Positions 59,063-64,000 of a stretch of 64,000 nt of DNA are shown piece after piece. This DNA is from Merluccius polli (lineage: Eukaryota > Chordata > Actinopteri > Gadiformes > Merlucciidae). The notes under the pieces are model-generated. The model did not search any database and was not told the origin of the DNA. It saw nothing but the letters and a program-made list of their open reading frames with translations. The stretch covers positions 1 through 64,000 of the forward strand of contig JAOPHQ010001797.1 in NCBI GenBank assembly GCA_030340625.1, in the 5' to 3' direction. The position numbers and the translations under genes are program-made. Numbering within the stretch: the first letter of the stretch is position 1; the number at the start of each line of letters is the position of its first letter.

Positions 59063-59827
59063 CTAGCGAGGCCAGACGGGGGCGGGGCCCTGGGCGTACA
59101 CCGGGTAGTACGCCGTGTGGACCATGTGCTCCACCAGCTGCTGCTGCGAAGAGAAACCACCAACCGAGTCATCTGATTGGACGAGAGGCGTCCCATGAGT
59201 GCTGATATTCAGTATATATACAGCACTGGGACTTTTTAACTCTCCATGTATCCCTCCGCTTTTACGGCTGCTCTAGTAATAACCGATACAAAGCCGGCCT
59301 GCGGTGACAGGACATGTTGACGTGTTGCTTGGCAACAGTCCAGCCCCACTATTTGTGATAGCGGAGCCGAATAAAGGTTTTAAAAAAAACAAACGAATCA
59401 TAATCTGTTGTTGCTTATTTACCGTCCACTAATACGTGGCGCTTGCAGAACTGTTGCATAAAAGCAATATCACACTGGAGGTCGTGCGGTTAATACTGAA
59501 TATCAGCACGGCTGTGATTCGGATGTGCTGATATCACAGCCGTGCTGATATTCAGAATAACGGCACGACCTCCAGTGTGATACGTAAGGGATGATCCGGT
59601 GTGTTTTTTTCTCACGGGACAGTGGTGCGAGACGTGCGAGGCGTGCGAGGCATGCAAGGCGTGCGAGGCGTGCAAGGCGTGCGAGGCGTGCGAGGCCGCG
59701 TCCCGGCTGGGGAAGTAGGCCATCCCGTTGTGGTAGGTGTAGGGGAAGCCGTTGGCGGTGGTCAGGTGCCAGGTGCTGCAGGGCGGGGTCACCACGGGGC
59801 GGCAGCAGCGCCCCGGGCAGCTGCTTC
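59063..59827 (-). CDS. boll: Boule RNA-binding protein homologue, last two exons (partial)
   Basis: Boule is the DAZ-family germ-cell RNA-binding protein needed for meiosis. The visible exons are 59827-59616 and 59143-59063 (or from 59146), joined in phase 0, stop TAG. The first contains WHLTTANGFPYTYHNGMAYF, matching the DAZ-repeat-like block of vertebrate BOLL (LTTSTGYPYTYHNGVAYF in human). It starts with a split Arg codon followed by SS, as in the human exon. It ends in a repeat-built HAS/HAL run. The second, ending YYPVYAQGPAPVWPR, resembles the BOLL end by position more than by sequence. The RRM exons should lie right of the window, beyond an endogenous retrovirus. BOLL lies near MOB4 in mammals, supporting the call. 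Confidence 0.8.
59468..59582. mobile_element. 115-bp palindromic MITE in the last boll intron
   Basis: TATCACACTGGAGGTCGTGC at the left is inverted at the right as GCACGACCTCCAGTGTGATA. The arms continue through ATATCAGCACGGCTGTGAT with a 14-nt centre. TA at both ends suggests a TA target duplication. A related fragment (GCTGATATTCAGTATATATA) lies near 59198. Confidence 0.85.
59630..59697 (-). repeat. boll: 9-bp tandem repeat within a boll exon
   Basis: Repeats of CACGCCTCG/CACGCCTTG on the coding strand give a His-Ala-Ser / His-Ala-Leu run after AYFPSRDAAS. The reading frame stays open to the donor at 59615-59614. Confidence 0.85.
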
Positions 59828-59875
59828 CTGTTGGCGCACAGGAAGTTGGCGTTGCAAAATGAAGGTATGGTTATA

Positions 59876-60384
59876 TGTTAGATCTATCAGATGACCAATG
59901 AATTGGGTCACACTAAACCTCGGGGCCTTTCTGCTGAAGTAAGACAGAATCATGACGAGTACATTGTTGGTGACATGTGCAGAATACATGGTGATAAACA
60001 TATGATAGTAAAGAACAGGCAGGCTTGTCTTTGAACATGTAAAGAACAGTGGGAGTCAGATAATACGAGGATGACATGGGGAAACGTAGACAGCCAGCCT
60101 TTTGTGATGACGGTTGCATTGTGTTGTGTATATAACATCCTGAGATAGAGAGATGTGTGCTCAGACTTCGCGAACTGACACACACACACTTTGTTGTTCG
60201 GTCAGGGAAATGTAGTCGGACCCAGATATATCTGTAAAACTCTGCACATTATACTGGTGTTAACAATAAAACTGATTATTTCTTAAAGTTAAACAACTTC
60301 TTCTATCGCTTCATTAACGAACACGCGTGAGTAGGGGTTTCATTTTTTTCCATCACCATCGCTTTGAAACCGCCTTTCACAACA
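59876..60384 (+). repeat. Putative 5' LTR
   Basis: It starts TGTTAG and ends AACA two nt before the primer site. TATATAA lies at 60129-60135 and AATAAA at 60265-60270, the expected U3/R order. The left border is inferred from the TGTT/AACA symmetry and cannot be confirmed without the 3' LTR. Confidence 0.6.
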
Positions 60385-60386
60385 AT

Positions 60387-60398
60387 TGGTGACCCCGA
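60387..60398 (+). promoter_or_regulatory. Retroviral primer-binding site (tRNA-Trp type)
   Basis: TGGTGACCCCGA is complementary to the 3' end of vertebrate tRNA-Trp including CCA. The next bases (GACGCGAT) match less well. Confidence 0.7.
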
Positions 60399-60477
60399 GA
60401 CGCGATGAAGACGAAGAAGTGACCCAGTGGGCGAGAGGACCGAGTGACAGCAGAACTACGTGGCGCCACACAAAAAA

Positions 60478-60486
60478 GGTAAGCAG
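60478..60486 (+). promoter_or_regulatory. Retroviral leader splice donor
   Basis: AAAAAGGTAAGCAG is a near-perfect donor about 90 nt after the primer-binding site, where a subgenomic env donor is expected. Confidence 0.55.
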
Positions 60487-60610
60487 AAGCCTGTTATAAC
60501 AAAATTCTGCGATTGGGCATTACCAAAACTGTTTTGAAGTCACTTGTGATACCCGTCCTAGACATAGTCTAAACCAGTATAGTGTGCAGCATAGGGGACC
60601 TGTCGTTTAA

Positions 60611-60800
60611 CGAACGCAGAGACCGCCCGAGGGTTGGAATCCTGTTGGGGAGGAAGAGCCCCACAAAGAGCCAGGGACGCTCCTTTGTAGGAATTGGGAC
60701 GTAGCCAAACAGGGGGCCGCCCGTGAAAACGTACGCGCAGAGCCGCCCAAGGGTTGGAATCCCTAGTGGGGAGGAAGAGCCCCACCAAGATCCAGCGGTT
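60611..60800 (+). repeat. Duplicated hairpin units in the retroviral leader
   Basis: Two ~60-nt units 120 nt apart both contain GGGTTGGAATCC and a stem with GTTGGGGAGGAAGAGCCCCA or AGTGGGGAGGAAGAGCCCCA. The position suggests a packaging or dimerisation structure; this is inferred. Confidence 0.6.
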
Positions 60801-61341
60801 TAAATTCCGCCCCGTCCTTGCCATAAGTACATCAATTGGCGGAGGATAAAGGGGTATACGGCCCCAAGGTAGCTGGTTCCTTTCAAGACCAGAAGAGGGA
60901 ACTCTGAGAGGGTAGCCAGAGTAGCCCAAGGGTATCATCATTTCCCGGAGTCTGTTGGAGACGGCCCGAAAATCATGATTTAGGAATATTGTATTGTGTG
61001 GGTGGTTCCAGGGGTTAGACTTTTCGTGAGATTCTCATAAATCTCGTCTAACGCCTGTTCTGTGGGGTATAAAGCTAAAAAAAAAAAAAAAAAAAAAAAA
61101 ACAATTTGGAAATATTTTTCTGTGGGGAAAAACGGGTGGTTGGATACGGGGAAAGTGTGTCTAAAAGTCCTGCATGAAGCTCGGGTGAGACCGGACTGAA
61201 ATCATTTTCAGCCTAGAAGGTTGTCTCACTGGGCAATATTTCGTGCAGAGAGCAGACCGTGAGTCATTCACACCGACCCTGTATGTGTATAAAAATTGTT
61301 TTGTTGATTTAGTGTGTACTGGTTAAAGACAGTGGGTAAAA

Positions 61342-61551
61342 ATGGACGGGGACACCATAGGAGAGCAATGGGAACGAATCAGGATCCAATTGAGTAGTGG
61401 GTGTACACCGAATACACAGGGAAAGATAATGGAGGGTTACGAGGTGACCTGGATGTGGCTCCAGGAGAAGGGACAGATACCAGGAGACGAGGAACAGGAC
61501 AGATTGTCACCCTATCTGGCGAAGGCCGAGAGGGCTGTGTTAAAAGAGTAG
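61342..61551 (+). pseudogene. gag N-terminal frame (truncated)
   Basis: A 69-codon frame begins MDGDTIGEQWERIRIQLSSG. It lies at the position of a matrix protein start, after the leader. It stops early, and later gag-like frames (61583-61810, 61871-62059, 62053-62247) are short, Lys/Gln-rich and in different frames. No capsid or zinc-knuckle motif is recognisable. Assignment to gag is by position only. Confidence 0.5.
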
Positions 61552-62220
61552 AAAGGCATAAGGCAGAAGAGGGAGAGCGTCAGTGCGTACAGTAGCATTA
61601 GCATGTGTAGCATTAGAAGCTAAAAAAGACAAAAACAACAACGCAGGCGCCGGCGCTCCCGTAGCCATAACAACCCGCAAGAGCGACGGTACTAAGAGCC
61701 AGCCGTCTGACCCTGACCGAGCAGGGAGCAGGGAGAGGGCTGATATGTCACCATTTAAAGTAAAGAATAAAGTTAATAAAAAAAATAATAAACATTGTTT
61801 AATAAGGTAAGAGTAAAAGTAATCAGAAATACATATTGCTTAAAAATAGAGTGTTAGTACACTTATAAATATGTCGTTAACAGCAGCGGACATTTTGGGT
61901 AGGGTTTGTTATCTACGTAAAAATGAGATCAATAAGATCTCTGAGAAATGTAAGAAAAGAATATCTAAAACAGGCATTAAAATTAGTATTAGTCATGTAT
62001 CAAAGAGAGACAGAGGGACCTTGAGTCTGATCTGGCTATCAGTACAACCCAGTTGTTGAAATTACAATTAGAGAACGAGCGGCGTCAGATAAATGGAGAT
62101 AAAAAACCGTCAAAACAAAGCAGCCAAATGTTACAGCAACCCAGAGAAGAGACAGAGAGGGTACAGCAGAATGACCAGGGCCTGAGAGGGAAGAGGGTTT
62201 CCTGTATCAGCAAGACTCAT

Positions 62221-62720
62221 GAAGGGGCCCGGAAACCTCTGACATAGGGTTGGTGGATCCCTATTTGTCACTGGGGGTGTTGGAGAAGAATTTGCCTTTT
62301 CTTGTGGACTCTGGGGCACGGTACTCTACTCTGAATTGCCGAGTACCGAGCCCCAAATTGACTACAGACACGGTTGAATTGACGGGTTTCTCGGGACAGC
62401 CCAATTATCTGCCTTTGACTACGCCCTTGCGCACATCAGTGGCAGGACAGACTTTTGAACATCGATATATTGTATCTCCTCAGTGTCCAGTGAATCTTAT
62501 GGGAAGGGATTTACTGGTGAAAAGCGGACCATCGATTTTGTGCGGACCGGACGGTCTGATTGTGACTTTTCCAAATGGACAGACCTTTAACTGCTCGGTG
62601 AGCCAGTGGGGGTCCCATTCACAGATGCTCTTAGCCCAAGACAACACACCAGGTGCTGGTGACCAGTGGGCAGATATCTACTGGGGATTGGTACAGCCAG
62701 AAACATCGAAAGGGGGGTAA
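62221..62720 (+). pseudogene. Retroviral aspartic protease
   Basis: The open frame contains LPFLVDSGARYSTL, with the catalytic Asp-Ser-Gly-Ala at 62307-62318, and NLMGRDLL near 62495-62518. These are the active-site and C-terminal motifs of retroviral proteases. A homodimeric enzyme of this kind cleaves Gag-Pol. No own start codon is needed, since proteases are read through from gag; the frame opens after a stop near 62218. The motifs look intact, but the surrounding polyprotein is broken. Confidence 0.8.
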
Positions 62721-63073
62721 CAGACCCACCCACTCCATTTCTGACCTACAATCCATACTATGATCAACTAACGGCACTAGTTGCAGCATTTTCCAAACAG
62801 GTGACAGAAATCCAGGGGGGTGCAGAGCAGGCACCAGCCCCGAAAGACACCGAGTGGGTGTTGCTAAAAGTCATCAAGAGAAAGTGGTCAGAGCCAAGGT
62901 GGACAGGACCATACCGGGTGACAGAGAGAACCTCACACGCTGTCCGGCTGGACGGCAAAGGTGAAACCTGGTATCATTGGTCACTGTGCGGTGCATCTGA
63001 CCCACCGGCAAGAACCCGGGGAGGTGCTAGAAGGGAAAGAAAAAAGTCCCCACTAAAGAAAGTTGCTATTTAG
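62721..63073 (+). pseudogene. Integrase C-terminal domain fragment
   Basis: The frame contains NPYYDQLTALVAAF, then EWVLLKVIKRKWSEPRWTGP followed by YRVTERTSHAVRLDG and WYHWSLC. This is the DNA-binding end of a gammaretrovirus-like integrase with a GPY/F motif, followed by a basic tail ending SPLKKVAI. No zinc-binding HHCC domain and no DD-E core precede it. The frame is shifted relative to the protease. Confidence 0.75.
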
Positions 63074-63139
63074 CATTAGTACGTTTACATTTTTCGTATA
63101 TAATCATTTTATCTTGGTAGTAGTATAATCATAAATAAT

Positions 63140-63757
63140 GATGTACCGCCCAGAAACCAAGATGGGGTGGCTTGGTGTAGTTGTATGTTTGCTTTGATTG
63201 TTATAGCCCCTGCAGTGGTGTGGAAACAACACCATAACAGAGCATCCGCCACGACCAGAGCTTCCGGGGATGCCGACATGTTGGGAACAGGTCCAGTAGA
63301 CCACACACACGCACATGCAGACTCTATGGGGCACTAGAATTCCAGAAACTGGAACGAACCCGGGAGAGAAAGTGCTGGGAGCAGGTGTGCCCAGCAGAGA
63401 ACAACCATCCCCAGCACGGGCCCAGCCCAGCCGTGGGGCAGCAGCCTCATGACAAGCAGAGGCTGCAACGACAACCGTCCAGATGGAAGGTTGGACCCAC
63501 CTGGGTCTGACCCGGTCCTGAGGCGGTTTGCATATGAAGTGCTAGAAACCTCTCGATGCAAACCGGACCCCGAACACACGTCTTTGGGGGAGTGCTGGGT
63601 CGAACCCGGTCTTGAGAAGGCTCACATGATGGGCACGCTCCATGTGAACCTGACACCGAATCTGCGGGTTGGAAGCAGGGCCCGACAATGGCGGGCGAAC
63701 AGGAACAACAACGACTGCCCAAAACCCCCCACATGCTTGCAGCCCACCAATACATGA
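63140..63757 (+). pseudogene. env-like remains
   Basis: A short frame at 63140 starts MMYRPETKMGWLGVVVCLLC, like a signal peptide, and stops at once. A second frame at 63449-63757 contains Cys- and Asn-rich segments (WVEPGLEKAHMMGTLHVNLT). Position after integrase and composition suggest surface-glycoprotein remnants. There are several stops; identity is uncertain. Confidence 0.35.
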
Positions 63758-64000
63758 AGATCATTCCACATCATTCGACATACATCCATGCCCGGACGGA
63801 GTTTTTAAGTTCATATTTGTTGATTAATATTGTGTAATGTTTGTTTTGCTTGATTACTGCATGAATTTTAATGTGATATGCATGAATGGGAGGGTTCAAA
63901 ACTTAGAAAGTATTTCACATTTGGTAATCTTTTCATCCTAACATCTCTACAGGTTGAAAGCCCTGTCAAAAGTTCAGGTTGAGAATCCTGACGACCTTCA
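63758..64000. other. Right edge, unassigned
   Basis: AT-rich DNA. No 3' LTR start or clear polypurine tract is identified before the window ends. Confidence 0.4.

Larger units (their letters stand above)
59876..64000 (+). mobile_element. Endogenous retrovirus (gamma/epsilon-like), pol largely deleted
   Basis: Order: 5' LTR, primer-binding site, leader with a splice donor, short gag-like frames, protease, integrase C-terminus and env-like remains. The 3' LTR is not in the window. Between the protease and the integrase C-terminus there is almost no sequence, so reverse transcriptase, RNase H and the integrase catalytic core are absent. Stops and frame changes show that the copy is defective. 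It has the same transcriptional sense as mob4 and is antisense to boll. The GPY/F-type integrase end places it with gammaretrovirus- or epsilonretrovirus-like elements. Confidence 0.82.

Noticed and set aside
60558..60941. 127-codon minus-strand frame in the retroviral leader
   Set aside because: It is antisense to the duplicated leader hairpins and lacks any recognisable domain.

Overview
The window is teleost fish nuclear DNA. The evidence is vertebrate multi-exon genes with GT-AG introns, a cluster of methionine-rich gamma-M crystallins (a fish and amphibian lens family), tRNA-derived SINEs, many palindromic MITE-like elements, and dense CA/GA/AT microsatellites. No computation was run: exon borders were read by eye from splice consensus, reading-frame continuity and family resemblance.

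Layout. (1) 1-9202 (+): the 3' part of cacnb4, the voltage-gated calcium channel beta-4 subunit. Nine exons run from the HOOK region through the guanylate-kinase-like domain to the C-terminus; the SH3 exons lie left of the window. (2) 9203-18695: 3'UTR and convergent intergenic DNA, including a nested inverted-repeat transposon at 11.7-12.7 kb. (3) 18696-27560 (-): a complete PEA3-subfamily ETS factor, best called etv5, with 12 coding exons, 568 codons and a non-coding first exon in a GC-rich promoter. One intron holds about 22 copies of a 38-bp minisatellite. (4) 27.6-35.3 kb: gene-free, with SINEs, MITEs and tandem repeats. (5) 35.3-49.7 kb: six intact three-exon gamma-crystallin genes in the order -, +, +, +, -, -. 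Each has a TATA box, an ATG micro-exon and an AATAAA signal. Two are near-identical inverted copies from exon 2 through exon 3, and a third shares only exon 3 with them, as expected from gene conversion. (6) 51.1-57.2 kb (+): complete mob4 (phocein, 227 aa, 8 exons). A 409-bp palindromic element with a 9-bp target duplication and a telomere-like loop sits just upstream of its start, and a hAT-like transposon remnant fills its sixth intron. (7) 59.06-59.83 kb (-): the last two exons of boll (boule). (8) 59.88 kb to the window end: an endogenous retrovirus with a 5' LTR, tRNA-Trp-like primer site, duplicated leader hairpins, a broken gag, a protease, and an integrase C-terminus joined directly after it because reverse transcriptase, RNase H and the integrase core are missing. 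It lies where an upstream boll intron is expected.

The genes form no operon-like unit. The mob4-boll proximity and the gamma-crystallins recall human 2q33, and cacnb4 recalls human 2q23, so the segment looks like a rearranged piece of that ancestral chromosome with etv5 joined to it. The most notable observations are the crystallin conversion tracts, the palindromic element at the mob4 promoter, a 9-bp coding repeat in boll, and the compact deleted retrovirus. I found no sign of a wholly new biological system.
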